From NCBI RefSeq assembly GCF_027498035.1, contig NZ_CP114978.1, forward strand, positions 2,976,001 to 3,040,000: 64,000 nt of DNA, given 5' to 3'. Below are positions 9,516 through 18,556 of the stretch, piece after piece. The notes beneath the pieces were generated by a model, which saw only the letters and a list, made by a program, of their open reading frames with translations, had not been told where the DNA came from and made no database searches. Numbering within the stretch: position 1 is the stretch's first letter; every line of letters starts with the position of its first letter. The translations under genes were made by a program, and so were the position numbers. Source of the DNA: Pseudoxanthomonas sp. (lineage in GTDB: Bacteria; Pseudomonadota; Gammaproteobacteria; Xanthomonadales; Xanthomonadaceae).

Positions 9516-9532
9516 TTCACTCCAGCAGTGAA
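9516..9532. promoter_or_regulatory. Inverted repeat in LysR/oxidoreductase intergenic region, candidate operator
   Basis: TTCACT (9516-9521), five-base spacer, AGTGAA (9527-9532). LysR proteins commonly bind inverted repeats containing T-N11-A. This one lies 1 base from the regulator's start codon and within the divergent promoter region, so it fits autoregulation; binding is inferred. Confidence 0.45.
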
Positions 9533-9613
9533 ACTGCTTCCCGATTGTGCGTCTTTCTCACGAAAAAGCGCGCGCCACAATGGATGTCTGATCCGCCTCT
9601 ACTGGAGTTGCCC

Positions 9614-10624
9614 ATGAAAGCCATTGCCTACACCCAGGCCGGCCTGCCGATTGAAGACCCGGCCTCGCTGATCGACATCGAACTGCCGCTGCCCGAGCCG
9701 GGAGCGCACGACCTGCGGGTCAAGGTGCAGGCCATTTCGGTCAATCCGGTCGATACCAAGGTCCGCCACCGCGCCGAAGTCAGCGCGCCGCGGGTGCTGG
9801 GCTGGGATGCGGTCGGCACGGTCGAGTCCGTCGGCAGCGAGGTGAGCTTGTTCAAGACCGGCGACGTGGTCTTCTATGCCGGGGTGATCAACCGCCCGGG
9901 CAGCAATGCCGAATATCACCTGGTCGACGAACGCATCGCCGCGCGCAAGCCCGCGACGCTGGAAGACGCCCAGGCCGCGGCCCTGCCGCTGACCGCCATT
10001 ACCGCCTGGGAGCTGCTGTTCGATCGCCTGCGTATCCCCGAAGGCGGCGGCGAGGGCCAGGTGCTGCTGGTCACCGGCGCGGCCGGCGGCGTGGGTTCGA
10101 TCCTGGTCCAGCTGGCACGCAAGCTGACCGCGCTGACCGTGGTCGGCACGGCCTCGCGCGCGGAAACCCAGGCCTGGGTCAAGGAACTCGGCGCCCACCA
10201 CGTCATCGACCACAGCCAGCCACTGCTGCCGCAGCTCAAGGCGGTCGGGATCGAACAGGTCCAGCACGTGGCCAGCCTGACCCACACCGGCAGCTACTAC
10301 GCCCAGTACGTCGAGCTGATCGCGCCGCAGGGCCAGCTGGCGCTGATCGACGACCTGCCCACGCTGGACGCCATGCCGCTCAAGCCCAAGAGCATCTCGC
10401 TGCATTGGGAGTCGATGTTCACCCGCGCCGTCTACCAGACCCCGGACATGCAGGCCCAGCACGACCTGCTGACCCGCGTGGCCGCGCTGATCGACGCCGG
10501 CACCCTGCGCACGACCTTCGGCGAGCACTACGGCACCATCAACGCCGCCAACCTGCGCCGCTCCCACGCGCTGATCGAAAGCGGCAAGGCCAAGGGCAAG
10601 CTGGTGCTGGAAGGCTTCGACTGA
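9614..10624 (+). CDS. Zinc-binding alcohol dehydrogenase / quinone oxidoreductase family protein
   Basis: 336 residues of the medium-chain dehydrogenase fold. N-terminal GroES-like domain (ISVNPVDTKVR, residues about 36-46; GWDAVGTVESVG about 63-74), then a Rossmann domain with TGAAGGVGSILVQLARK (about 156-172) that binds NADPH. The catalytic zinc cysteines of true alcohol dehydrogenases are absent, so it resembles NADPH:quinone reductase. Start at MKAIAYTQAG; upstream in-frame codons are not family-like. Transcribed divergently from the LysR regulator. Substrate unknown. Confidence 0.85.
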   Translation: MKAIAYTQAGLPIEDPASLIDIELPLPEPGAHDLRVKVQAISVNPVDTKVRHRAEVSAPRVLGWDAVGTVESVGSEVSLFKTGDVVFYAGVINRPGSNAEYHLVDERIAARKPATLEDAQAAALPLTAITAWELLFDRLRIPEGGGEGQVLLVTGAAGGVGSILVQLARKLTALTVVGTASRAETQAWVKELGAHHVIDHSQPLLPQLKAVGIEQVQHVASLTHTGSYYAQYVELIAPQGQLALIDDLPTLDAMPLKPKSISLHWESMFTRAVYQTPDMQAQHDLLTRVAALIDAGTLRTTFGEHYGTINAANLRRSHALIESGKAKGKLVLEGFD

Positions 10625-10698
10625 GTCGCCCCGGCGCGGTCCGGCCGGGCCATCGCGCCGCCTCCCCGGCATACTCGCGCTTTGCGAGACACGGGACG

Positions 10699-11214
10699 AT
10701 GGACATGGACGGTCGGCAGCAGCCAGCACCCGCTGCAGGGGTGCTGACCTATCGTGCGACAGGGCTGGCCCACGTGGGCAGCGCGGTGATCGGCCTGTTG
10801 GCGCTGGCGTTTGCCGGCGCCGGCTTGCGCAGTGGCGCGTACGGCATGGCGGCGGTCGCGCTGATGCTCGGTGCGATCCCCGTCTGCGCCACCCTGTGGC
10901 TGCGCCTGGAACTGACGACCCGGCAGCTGCGCTATCGCACCGTGCTGGATACCCGCACGCTGTCGCTGGACCAGATCAGCGCTGTCTGGATCGAGGCCCC
11001 GCGCGGCGCCTGGTCGTACTGGCGCGCGCTGCCGATGCTGGTGCTGTCCGTGCATGGCGCCAAGCCGCTGGTGCTGAACCTGCGGACCCTGCCCGATGCC
11101 GCCGTGGTGGCGCTGGGTCAGGCGCTGCATCAGCGCGGTATCGGGATCGGCGTGGCCGATTCACCGGCGGCGCGCAGGACGGCCGCACGGATCTGGCCGC
11201 CGTCGCGCCGCTAG
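10699..11214 (+). CDS. Small membrane protein with PH-like domain, unknown function
   Basis: 171 residues with two adjacent hydrophobic segments (about 25-45 and 50-67) followed by a soluble part with a pattern like bacterial PH domains (LRYRTVLDTRTLSLDQISAVW). Start chosen at MDMDGRQQ; in-frame codons upstream overlap the previous gene. Converges with the RraB-like gene, 10 bases between stops. Function not recognised. Confidence 0.55.
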   Translation: MDMDGRQQPAPAAGVLTYRATGLAHVGSAVIGLLALAFAGAGLRSGAYGMAAVALMLGAIPVCATLWLRLELTTRQLRYRTVLDTRTLSLDQISAVWIEAPRGAWSYWRALPMLVLSVHGAKPLVLNLRTLPDAAVVALGQALHQRGIGIGVADSPAARRTAARIWPPSRR

Positions 11215-11224
11215 GAAGGCGCGG

Positions 11225-11590
11225 TCAGTCTTCGACCGGCACGCCGGCCTGCTGCATGCAGCCCCAGCCGGTGCAGTTGCCGGCGTAGTGTTCGGCCACG
11301 TCCTGCAGGTACTGCTCGAAATGGGTGATCTCGGCATGGCGCGGGGTCATGTTGGCCACCACCAGCACGCTCCAGGATGATGCCGGTTCGTCTTCCACGG
11401 AGGATTCCAGCTGCACCTTCAGCTCGTTGCGGAACAGGAACATCCCGCAGTCCAGCGCGGACTGTTCGTCCGGGAATTCCAGGGTGAAGTCGATCTCGCG
11501 CGGGATGCTCAGGTCGTCGCCGGCCGAAGCCAGGCGCCACAGCACATCGCCGTTGTCGTCATCGGGAAACAGGGCGGGATTGCGTTGCAT
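11225..11590 (-). CDS. RraB / DUF695-like protein (ribonuclease E inhibitor family)
   Basis: 121 residues, acidic. The region FPDDDNGDVLWRL and the later pattern LEFPDEQSALDC resemble the RraB/YjgD fold that binds RNase E and modulates mRNA turnover. Tail GCMQQAGVPVED. Start set at MQRNPALFPDDD; a longer in-frame reading adds an arginine-rich stretch that looks non-coding. Assignment to RraB is from the pattern only. Confidence 0.6.
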   Translation of the reverse strand: MQRNPALFPDDDNGDVLWRLASAGDDLSIPREIDFTLEFPDEQSALDCGMFLFRNELKVQLESSVEDEPASSWSVLVVANMTPRHAEITHFEQYLQDVAEHYAGNCTGWGCMQQAGVPVED

Positions 11591-11680
11591 GCGGACGGTC
11601 CATCGGCCATCGGGCAGGGGCCGGCAGGATAGCGCGCGCCGGCGCATCTGCTGAGACGTGCGGCCGATACACTGGCTTCC

Positions 11681-13235
11681 ATGCAACCTGACATCCTGAT
11701 CCTGGGCGGCCTGATCGTCGCCGTCATCGCGCTGCAGCTGGTCCTGCTGCTGCGCCGTTCCAACACCACCGCGCTCGAAAACACCTTGCGCGAAGAGCAG
11801 CGCGGCGGCCGCGGCGAGCTTCGCGAACAGCTCGAAGGCCTCGCCCGCCAGCAGGACGCGCGCATGGACAGCTTCGCGCGCAACCTGGCCGAACTGGGCG
11901 TGCGCATCGACCAGCGCCTGGACGTGTTGCGTGACACCCAGAGCGAGGACGCGCGCAAGGCCCGCGAGGAAGGCGCGCTGTCACAACAGCGGGGCGCCGA
12001 CCTGCTGGCTGCGCGCCTGCAGGACATGCGGACCCAGCTGGAGGTCTTCGGCCAGCAGCAGGAAGCGCGCATCGTGGCGTTCGGCCAACAACTGTCGGCG
12101 CTGCGCGAGCAACTGGCCGAAGACGCGCGCAAAGTCGCGCGGCGAAGCCGGCGAATCGCAGCAGCGCTTCGCCGATGCGCAGGGCCTGCGCCTGACCGAA
12201 CTGACCCAGCGCAACGAAGCCCGCATCGCCGAGATGCGCGCCACCCTGGACCAGCAGCTGCAGCGCCTGCAGGCCGACAATGCGGCCAGGCTGGAACAGA
12301 TCCGGGTAACCGTGGACGAGAAGCTGCAGGGCACGCTCAACGAGCGCCTGGATGCGTCCTTCAAGCTGGTGTCCGAACGCCTGGAGCAGGTCCAGCGCGG
12401 CTTGGGCGAAATGCAGCAGCTGGCTACCGGCGTAGGCGACCTCAAGCGCGTGCTGACCAACGTCAAGAGCCGCGGCGGCTGGGGCGAAGTGCAGCTGGAG
12501 AACATCCTCGAACAGACCCTCACCGCCGAGCAGTACGCACGCAGCGTCAAGCTGCGCACCGACAGCAACGAGATGGTCGACTTCGCCGTGCGCCTGCCTG
12601 GCCGCGGCGATGCCCACGATGCGCCGGTGTGGCTGCCGCTGGATTCCAAGTTCCCGCACGAGGACTACGAGAAGCTGCTCAACGCGCAGGAGCTGGGCGA
12701 TGTGGAAGCGGTACGCGTGACCGGCGCGCAACTGGAGCGCGCCATCCGCATCCAGGCCAAGTCGATCAGCGACAAGTACATCGTGCCGCCGCAGACCACC
12801 GACTTCGCGGTGATGTTCCTGCCCACCGAAGGTCTGTATGCCGAAGTGATCCGCCGGCCCGGACTGGTCGACCTGCTGCAGCGCGAGCACCGCGTGGTGA
12901 TCGCCGGGCCAACCACCGTGACCGCGCTGCTCAACAGCCTGCAGATGGGCTTCCGCACGCTGGCCATCGAACAGCGCTCCAGCGAGGTCTGGGCGCTGCT
13001 GGGCGCGGTCAAGGGCGAGTTCGGCAAGTTCGCCGGCATCCTGGAAAAAGCCGAGAAGCAGATCAACACCGTCGGCAAGAGCCTGGGCGACGCCAGCCGC
13101 AAGACCCGCACCATCGAGCGCAAGCTGCGCGGCGTGGAGACACTGACCGAATCGCAGTCCCAGGCCCTGCTCGGCGACCTGGGCGGCGAGACCGCCGACG
13201 ACACGGAGGCGACAGGCGAAGACGAGGACAGTTGA
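11681..13235 (+). pseudogene. rmuC: DNA recombination protein RmuC, frame broken by one extra base
   Basis: The first part (11681 to about 12130) encodes an N-terminal membrane anchor (MQPDILILGGLIVAVIAL) and a long coiled coil. The reading then continues in the next frame to 13235 with the RmuC nuclease-like core (GGWGEVQLENIL, LPLDSKFPHEDYEKLL, FLPTEGLYAEV, VIAGPTTVTALLNSLQMGFRTLAIE). Removing one A from AAA at 12131-12133 joins the two into one protein of about 517 residues. RmuC limits inversions at short repeats. The protein otherwise looks intact, so the extra base may be a sequencing error rather than a real mutation. Confidence 0.85.
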
Positions 13236-13347
13236 GCATCGGTCCGCGCGCCTGCCACACGATCCCTACATCGCGCTAACACCGTCCCTGGCGCCACACG
13301 TTTAGACTCGCCGCCATCCCTCCCATCTCACATTCCCAGGCCTCGCC

Positions 13348-13890
13348 ATGACCACGCTTTACGACATCCCCCTGAAGACCATCGAAGACCAGCCGGCCAC
13401 GCTGGGCGATTACCGCGGCAAGGTGCTGCTGGTGGTCAACGTGGCTTCCAAGTGCGGCCTGACCAAGCAGTACGAAGGGCTCGAGGCGCTGTACCGCGGC
13501 AAGCATGACGCCGGTCTGGAAGTGCTGGGTTTCCCGGCCAACAACTTCAAGGAACAGGAGCCGGGCAGCAATGCCGAGATCGCCCAGTTCTGCAGTGCGA
13601 ACTTCGATGTGACCTTCCCGCTGTTCTCCAAGATCTCGGTGGCTGGCAACGCGGTGCATCCGCTGTACCAGGCGCTGGTCGATGCCCAGCCGGTCGCCAC
13701 CGGCGAAGGCCCGATGCGCGAGAAGCTGGTGAGCCTGGACATCAAGGTCAACCCGGCGCCGGGCGTGACCTGGAACTTCGAGAAGTTCCTGATCGGTCGC
13801 GATGGCCGCGTGGTCGCGCGTTTCGCCCCGGACGTGGCCGCCGACGATCCGCGCCTGGTCGCAGCGGTGGACGCAGCGCTGGCCGCCTGA
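13348..13890 (+). CDS. Glutathione peroxidase family protein
   Basis: 180 residues, thioredoxin fold. The active-site segment VNVASKCGLTKQY (Cys near residue 38) has the peroxidatic cysteine, and FPANNFKEQEPGS (about residues 65-77) has the family motif normally holding the catalytic Gln. WNFEKFL with the conserved Trp lies at about 145-151. It reduces hydrogen and lipid hydroperoxides, in bacteria usually with thioredoxin. Single gene followed by two strong hairpins. Confidence 0.92.
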   Translation: MTTLYDIPLKTIEDQPATLGDYRGKVLLVVNVASKCGLTKQYEGLEALYRGKHDAGLEVLGFPANNFKEQEPGSNAEIAQFCSANFDVTFPLFSKISVAGNAVHPLYQALVDAQPVATGEGPMREKLVSLDIKVNPAPGVTWNFEKFLIGRDGRVVARFAPDVAADDPRLVAAVDAALAA

Positions 13891-13913
13891 TCCGGCCAAG
13901 CTTGCGACCGGCG

Positions 13914-13941
13914 TGAAAAACGGCAGGACAGCCGTTTTTCA
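13914..13941 (+). terminator. Rho-independent terminator after glutathione peroxidase
   Basis: Perfect arms TGAAAAACGGC (13914-13924) and GCCGTTTTTCA (13931-13941), loop AGGACA. A T5 run lies in the descending arm, and the A5 run makes it usable from both strands. Confidence 0.75.
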
Positions 13942-13985
13942 TGGCTCGGCCGCCCGAAGCGGTGGCACACAGGGAGGTGCGCCAT

Positions 13986-14018
13986 AAAAAAGGCCGCCCT
14001 TGCAGGCGGCCTTTTCTT
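13986..14018. terminator. Bidirectional terminator between glutathione peroxidase and mlaA
   Basis: A6 then GGCCGCC (13992-13998), loop CTTGCA, GGCGGCC (14005-14011), then TTTTCTTT. Symmetric A/T flanks serve both convergent genes. Confidence 0.85.
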
Positions 14019-14045
14019 TGCAACGTCACCCGGCGGATGCCGGAC

Positions 14046-15077
14046 TCAGCCGCCGGTGGCCGGGAACACCGACGGGATGGCATCCATCGGCACGGTCGGG
14101 TTGTCGTCCTCGTCGCGCAGGTAGTCCGGCAGATCGTCGTCGGACTTGCCCTTGCGGCGGTTGCGTTCGCCCTCGTCGCTGATCTGGTAATTGCGCCGCT
14201 GCAGCCAGCCATCGCGGAACAGCGCGTATTCGTCCAGCGCGCCTTCACGCAGCGAGTCGATCGCCATCAGCTGGGTACGCACGTCGACCAGCTGCAGGCC
14301 CTGCAGGAAGATGCGGGCCTTGTCGTTCTCGATGCGCTGCAGCGGTGAAAGCGGCGCGTCGCCGACCAGGCCGAAGGTGTCGCGCACGGTGCGCGGACCG
14401 AACAGCGGCAGCTCGACGTAGCGCGACTGCTTCCAGCCCCAGACACCCAGAGTCTGGCCGAAATCCTCGTCCCGGTTGGGGACCTGCTCGTGGGTGGCCA
14501 CGTCGAAGATGCCGACGACGCCGAAGGTGGTGTTGATCAGGAAGCGGCCGAAGGCGTCCCAGGCTTCGCCCGGCTTGCCCTGCAGCAGGCTGTTGACCAC
14601 CGTCAGTGGCTGGCCGAGGTTGTCGAAGAAGTTGTGCACGCCGTTGCGCACCGGACGCGGCACCACCTTGACGTAGCTGGTAGCCAGGGGCCTGGCGACA
14701 TAGCGGTCGACCCCCATGTTGAACACGTGGACCTTGCGGTTCCACTTCTCCCATGGGTCGTAGCTGGGTGGTGCGCCCGCGGCCGGCGGCGGCAGGGTGG
14801 GATCGGCCACCGGGTTGTACGGCGAGCCGCCGTAGATGGCGCTGAAGTCGTTCTCCGCACTGGTCGGCGCGGTGGTGGACGCGGCAACCTGCGGTTCGGA
14901 CGCAGTGGCGTCCGGAGTGGCTTCCGCTGTCGCGGTCGAGGCTTCGGCGGGCACGGGCGCGTCGGTCGGTGCGATCACGCTGGACGCGGGGGGCGTGGAG
15001 GCGACCGGCTTGTTCGACGCGCAGGCCGCGACCAACGTGGTCAGCAGCAACAGGGGGATGACACGCAAGGTTTTCAT
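14046..15077 (-). CDS. mlaA: Outer-membrane phospholipid transport lipoprotein MlaA (VacJ)
   Basis: 343 residues. Lipoprotein signal ending LVAACAS, an Ala/Thr/Pro-rich linker (about 25-85), then the MlaA core: DPWEKWNRKVHVFNMGVDRYVARPLA, RNGVHNFFDNLGQPLTVVNSLLQGK, and FLINTTFGVVGIFDVA. MlaA forms a channel at the outer membrane and removes misplaced phospholipids from the outer leaflet, handing them to MlaC. Longer than the E. coli protein because of the linker and a charged tail. Last gene of the mla operon and convergent with glutathione peroxidase across a bidirectional terminator. Confidence 0.93.
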   Translation of the reverse strand: MKTLRVIPLLLLTTLVAACASNKPVASTPPASSVIAPTDAPVPAEASTATAEATPDATASEPQVAASTTAPTSAENDFSAIYGGSPYNPVADPTLPPPAAGAPPSYDPWEKWNRKVHVFNMGVDRYVARPLATSYVKVVPRPVRNGVHNFFDNLGQPLTVVNSLLQGKPGEAWDAFGRFLINTTFGVVGIFDVATHEQVPNRDEDFGQTLGVWGWKQSRYVELPLFGPRTVRDTFGLVGDAPLSPLQRIENDKARIFLQGLQLVDVRTQLMAIDSLREGALDEYALFRDGWLQRRNYQISDEGERNRRKGKSDDDLPDYLRDEDDNPTVPMDAIPSVFPATGG

Positions 15078-15131
15078 TTCCAGATCCCTATGGGGAAACC
15101 CGTGCGCCGTTGTGGGGGCGCACGACGCCGG

Positions 15132-15443
15132 TCAGTCCGGCTGAGACGCCGGGACATAGTCCAGCGCGGGGGTAAGGCGGTAGGCGGCGCATAGTTCGGA
15201 CAGACCGGTCGGCGCGCCTTCGACCGCAACGCTGGCGATGCCGGCCGCGCGCAGGCGCGTGGCGGCGGCCACCAGCAGGGCCAGGCCAGCGCTGTCCACG
15301 CTGGGCACTGCCGACAGGTCCAGCCGCTGCGCGCCGTCCAGCACGCGCAGCGTGGCCGGCCACAGGGCCCGGGCGGCGGCACGGTCCAGCGCGCCGGTGA
15401 ACACCAGCGCATTGCCGTCACGTTGGACCGAGGCCTGGCTCAT
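15132..15443 (-). CDS. mlaB: STAS-domain protein MlaB of the phospholipid transporter
   Basis: 103 residues, a single STAS domain: RLDLSAVPSVDSAGLALLVAAA has the conserved Asp-Ser pair (near residues 53-54) where MlaB-type proteins contact the ATPase MlaF. It stabilises MlaFE on the cytoplasmic side. Start set at MSQASVQRD, 8 bases after the mlaC stop; a longer in-frame reading overlaps mlaC. Confidence 0.88.
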   Translation of the reverse strand: MSQASVQRDGNALVFTGALDRAAARALWPATLRVLDGAQRLDLSAVPSVDSAGLALLVAAATRLRAAGIASVAVEGAPTGLSELCAAYRLTPALDYVPASQPD

Positions 15444-15450
15444 GTGGACC

Positions 15451-16110
15451 TCAACGCCCGCCGCTGCTGCCGGAGGCCTGCAGGCGGCCGGCACGCAGGT
15501 CGGCGGTGACCTGGGCGATCGACTTCTGCCGCAACGGTGCGTCGAACTGGTTCTTGAAGGTCTGCACGTAGGAAATGCCTTCGATCATCACGTCGAAGAT
15601 CTTCCACTGGCCACCGACGTTGCGTAGCAGGTAGTCCACCGGCACCGGGTCGCCGCTTTCGCGCAGCATCTCGCTGGACACGCGCACGCCCTTGTTGTTG
15701 GGCAGCGGGGTCTCGGACTTGATCCGCACGCGCAGGCGCTGGTTGAAGTCCAGCAGCGACTGGCCGTAGCGGGCGGTCAGGTTGTCGGCCAGGGCGTCGG
15801 CGAAGCCGTTGACATCGGCGTCGGAAGCGCCGCGGCCGTGCAGGCCCAGCACCAGGCGCGCGGCGTAGTTGCCGTCGAACGCGGTGTTGAATTCTTCCTT
15901 GATGAAGGTCTTCAGCGCGGCCGGATCGGCCTTGAACTCGGCCCGGCGCTGCTCCAGCGTGGTCAGCACGCGGGTCGCATTGCCCAGGACCAGGGCGCTG
16001 GCCGAGCCCTGCGCAGGCGCAGCGGCGGCCGGCGCCTGGGCGAGCGCGGCGGTGGGGGCTGCCGCGGCCAGGACGGCGGCCAGGGCGAGGGTGATCATGG
16101 AACGCTTCAT
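15451..16110 (-). CDS. mlaC: Periplasmic phospholipid shuttle MlaC (Ttg2D family)
   Basis: 219 residues with a Sec signal (MITLALAAVLAAAAPTAALAQ, cleavage near residue 25). The mature part fits the MlaC fold (FIKEEFNTAFDGNYAARLVLG, VDYLLRNVGGQWKIFDVMIEGISYVQTFKNQF). It carries phospholipid between MlaA and the inner-membrane MlaFEDB complex. Its start overlaps the mlaD stop by 4 bases. Confidence 0.92.
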   Translation of the reverse strand: MKRSMITLALAAVLAAAAPTAALAQAPAAAAPAQGSASALVLGNATRVLTTLEQRRAEFKADPAALKTFIKEEFNTAFDGNYAARLVLGLHGRGASDADVNGFADALADNLTARYGQSLLDFNQRLRVRIKSETPLPNNKGVRVSSEMLRESGDPVPVDYLLRNVGGQWKIFDVMIEGISYVQTFKNQFDAPLRQKSIAQVTADLRAGRLQASGSSGGR

Positions 16111-16652
16111 GGGGTGTCTCCCTTGGGGGCGGCAGGCGCCGACGCGGCTTGCGCGTCCGGAGCTGTCGCGGAATCGTCGCCGGCAGGCTTGCCACCGCCG
16201 CTGAACATGTACTTGCCCACCAGCTGCAGCAGGTCCACCGCCGGCTGGGTGTAGGTGATCTCGTCACCGGGCTTGAGCGGATCCGGGTCGCCGCCAGGCG
16301 ACAGGCCGATGTAGTTCTCGCCCAGCAGGCCGCTGGTGAAGATGCCGGCCGAGGTATCGCTTGGCAGGTCCTTGTACTTGCCATCGATGCGCAGGGTCAC
16401 CACCGACTCGAACTGCTTCGGGTCCAGGGTGATGTCGCTGACCTGGCCGATGACCACGCCGCCGATCTTGACCGGCGCCTGCACGCGCAGCTGGCCCAGG
16501 TTGGTGAAGCGCGCCTTGAGTTCGTAACGGCTGCTGCTGCCGAAGCCGAAGGAACGGTTGGTCGAGGCCAGGGCCAGCACCAGCAGCGAGGCCAGCGCCA
16601 GCAGCAGGAAGGCGCCGACGGCAAATTCGAGTCGTGGTCCGCGTGCGGCCAT
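16107..16652 (-). CDS. mlaD: MCE-domain protein MlaD
   Basis: 181 residues: membrane anchor (about 9-29), then one MCE domain (KARFTNLGQLRVQAPVKIGGVVIGQV, about 45-70; TSGLLGENYIGLSPGG) and an Ala/Pro/Asp-rich tail. MlaD makes the hexameric ring that receives lipid from MlaC. The true start is MAARGPRLEF; an in-frame reading runs far upstream but overlaps mlaE and mlaF and is not real. Confidence 0.92.
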   Translation of the reverse strand: MAARGPRLEFAVGAFLLLALASLLVLALASTNRSFGFGSSSRYELKARFTNLGQLRVQAPVKIGGVVIGQVSDITLDPKQFESVVTLRIDGKYKDLPSDTSAGIFTSGLLGENYIGLSPGGDPDPLKPGDEITYTQPAVDLLQLVGKYMFSGGGKPAGDDSATAPDAQAASAPAAPKGDTP

Positions 16653-16663
16653 GGTGATCTCTC

Positions 16664-17413
16664 TTACTGAAACAGAAGGGCGGAAAGGACGAAATTCAGC
16701 ATCAGCACCAGCAGCGAGCCGTTGACCACCGCGCGGGTGGTGGCGACCGAGGTGCCTTCGATCGTGGGTTCGGCGTGGAAGCCGACATAGGACGCGACCA
16801 GCGCGGCGACGCCGCCGAACACGGCCGATTTCATCAGTGCCACGCCGAAGTCGTCCCAGGCATCGACGCTGCCCTGCAGGGCCGACCAGAAGGTGCCGTT
16901 GTCCAGGCCCAGCACCTTGACCGCCTCGAACCAGCTGGCGCTGATCGCCAGCGAGCAGAAGAAGCCGGTCAGCAGCGGCACGGTCAGCACCGCGGCCCAG
17001 AAGCGCGGCGCGACCGCCTTGGCGATCGGGTCGATGGCCATCAGCTCCAGCGCCTTGATCTGGTCGGTGGCACGCATCAGGCCCAGTTCGGCGGCGATGG
17101 AACTGCCGGCGCGGCCGATGAACAGCAGCGCGGTCAGCACCGGGCCCAGTTCGCGGTACAGCGACAGGCCCAGCAGCGTGGACAGCGCGTCGGAGGCGCC
17201 AAAGGTGGTCAGCGTGCGATAGCCCTGCAGGGTCAGCACCAGGCCAACGAAGGCGCCGCCCACGGCGATGATCGGCATCGAGCGCGCGCCGATCTTGTAG
17301 ATCTCGCGGACCAGCTCGGCCCAGAAATCGCGGGTTGGTACCGAAGAACGCAGCACCGACAGCGAGAACAGCCCGGCGGCGCCCAGTGATCGGATCGAAG
17401 CAGCAAATGCCAT
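16664..17413 (-). CDS. mlaE: Phospholipid ABC transporter permease MlaE
   Basis: 249 residues with several membrane segments and the MlaE-family pattern (IGARSMPIIAVGGAFVGLVLTLQGY; GRAGSSIAAELGLMRATDQIKALELMAIDP). Two MlaE subunits pair with two MlaF ATPases in the inner membrane. It starts 3 bases after the mlaF stop. Confidence 0.93.
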   Translation of the reverse strand: MAFAASIRSLGAAGLFSLSVLRSSVPTRDFWAELVREIYKIGARSMPIIAVGGAFVGLVLTLQGYRTLTTFGASDALSTLLGLSLYRELGPVLTALLFIGRAGSSIAAELGLMRATDQIKALELMAIDPIAKAVAPRFWAAVLTVPLLTGFFCSLAISASWFEAVKVLGLDNGTFWSALQGSVDAWDDFGVALMKSAVFGGVAALVASYVGFHAEPTIEGTSVATTRAVVNGSLLVLMLNFVLSALLFQ

Positions 17414-17416
17414 GGC

Positions 17417-18202
17417 TTACGCCGCCCGCGCCGAGGCGGCGCTGTCGAAGGGAATCGGGCCGTCCGGTGCGCCGCGCAGGAACTGGCGCACCAGCGGGTC
17501 CTGGCTGGCTTCCAATTCGGCTGGCGTGCCGGAGAACACCAGTCCACCGTTGGCGATCACCAGCGCCTGGTCGCAGACCGGCATGGTTTCGTGCACGTGG
17601 TGGCTGACGATGATGCTGGTCAGGCCCAGCGAATCGTTGAGCCGGCGGATCAGCGACATGATCACGCCCGAGGCGATCGGGTCCAGCCCGGTCAGCGGCT
17701 CGTCGTAGATCATCAGCGGCGGGTCCAGCGCCAGCGCCCGGGCCAGGGCCACGCGACGGGCCATGCCGCCGGACAGCTCGCGCGGGAACAGGCCTTCGGC
17801 CGTGCGCAGGCCGACCGCATTGAGCTTCAGGTCCACCAGCTGGCGGATCAGCGCATCGGGCAGGTCGGTATGGGCGCGCAGCGGCAGGGCCACGTTCTCG
17901 CCCACGGTCAGGTCGGTCAGCAGGCCATTGCCCTGCAGCAGCACGCCGACGTTCTTGCGCAGCTCGCGCAGGGCGCGGGTGCCACGCGGGATCGGTTGGC
18001 CGAACAGTTCCACCGTGCCCGAGGCCGGGACCAGTTCGCCGGTCAGCGCCGCCAGCAGCGTGGACTTGCCGCTGCCCGACGGGCCCAGCACGGCCGTCAC
18101 GCTGCCGCGCGGCGCGCTCAACGTCACGTCGCGCAGGATGGCGCGGCCGCCGCGTTCGAGGCGCAGGTTGGCAAGGCGGATGGTCGGAGTCGAGGAAGTC
18201 AT
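17417..18202 (-). CDS. mlaF: Phospholipid ABC transporter ATPase MlaF
   Basis: 261 residues, standard ABC ATPase. Walker A GPSGSGKST (about residues 42-50), Q-loop in LLQGNGL, signature LSGGMARRVALARALA, Walker B PPLMIYDEPLTGLDP, H-loop in IIVSHHVHE. It energises lipid movement by MlaE. Start chosen at MTSSTPTIRLANLR; the much longer in-frame reading upstream has no ABC homology. First gene of the mlaFEDCBA operon. Confidence 0.93.
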   Translation of the reverse strand: MTSSTPTIRLANLRLERGGRAILRDVTLSAPRGSVTAVLGPSGSGKSTLLAALTGELVPASGTVELFGQPIPRGTRALRELRKNVGVLLQGNGLLTDLTVGENVALPLRAHTDLPDALIRQLVDLKLNAVGLRTAEGLFPRELSGGMARRVALARALALDPPLMIYDEPLTGLDPIASGVIMSLIRRLNDSLGLTSIIVSHHVHETMPVCDQALVIANGGLVFSGTPAELEASQDPLVRQFLRGAPDGPIPFDSAASARAA

Positions 18203-18556
18203 CGGCAGGTGTAGGGGGCCTGGTCGGTTCGGGCTGGTGTGCGTGGCGTGGATAAAACGACGGAACAGCTTCGTCGCACCGCCCTGAATAAAACCGCACT
18301 GGTCAGTATGCTTATTGTGACAGATCGGACACGGTTGCTGGCATGGGCCGAAAGTGACGGGCGCGGGACGCGTCGTTGCACGGGTCTCGCCGAGTGCGAC
18401 CGGCCGTCCCAAAGGACATGGACGCAAGCCCCATAAGGTCACACCAGCCCGGACAGGGGGGCTTGCGGCGGGAAGTTCTGCTCTAATGCCGCCTGGGGAT
18501 CCGGGCATCCATCAGCGACAGGGGGTCGCGATGTGGCCGGAGCTGGGAATGATTGA
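18203..18556. other. Intergenic region between mlaF and the autotransporter gene
   Basis: No gene supported. On the minus strand the AT-rich stretch around 18290-18325 (reverse complement reads CACAATAAGCATACTGACC) is the only candidate for the mla promoter's -10 region, about 100 bases upstream of mlaF. The autotransporter start lies at the right edge. Confidence 0.3.

Noticed and set aside
16107..18299. 730-codon open frame spanning mlaD, mlaE and mlaF
   Set aside because: Only the last 181 residues are MlaD; the rest is GC-rich antisense-like sequence overlapping two real genes.
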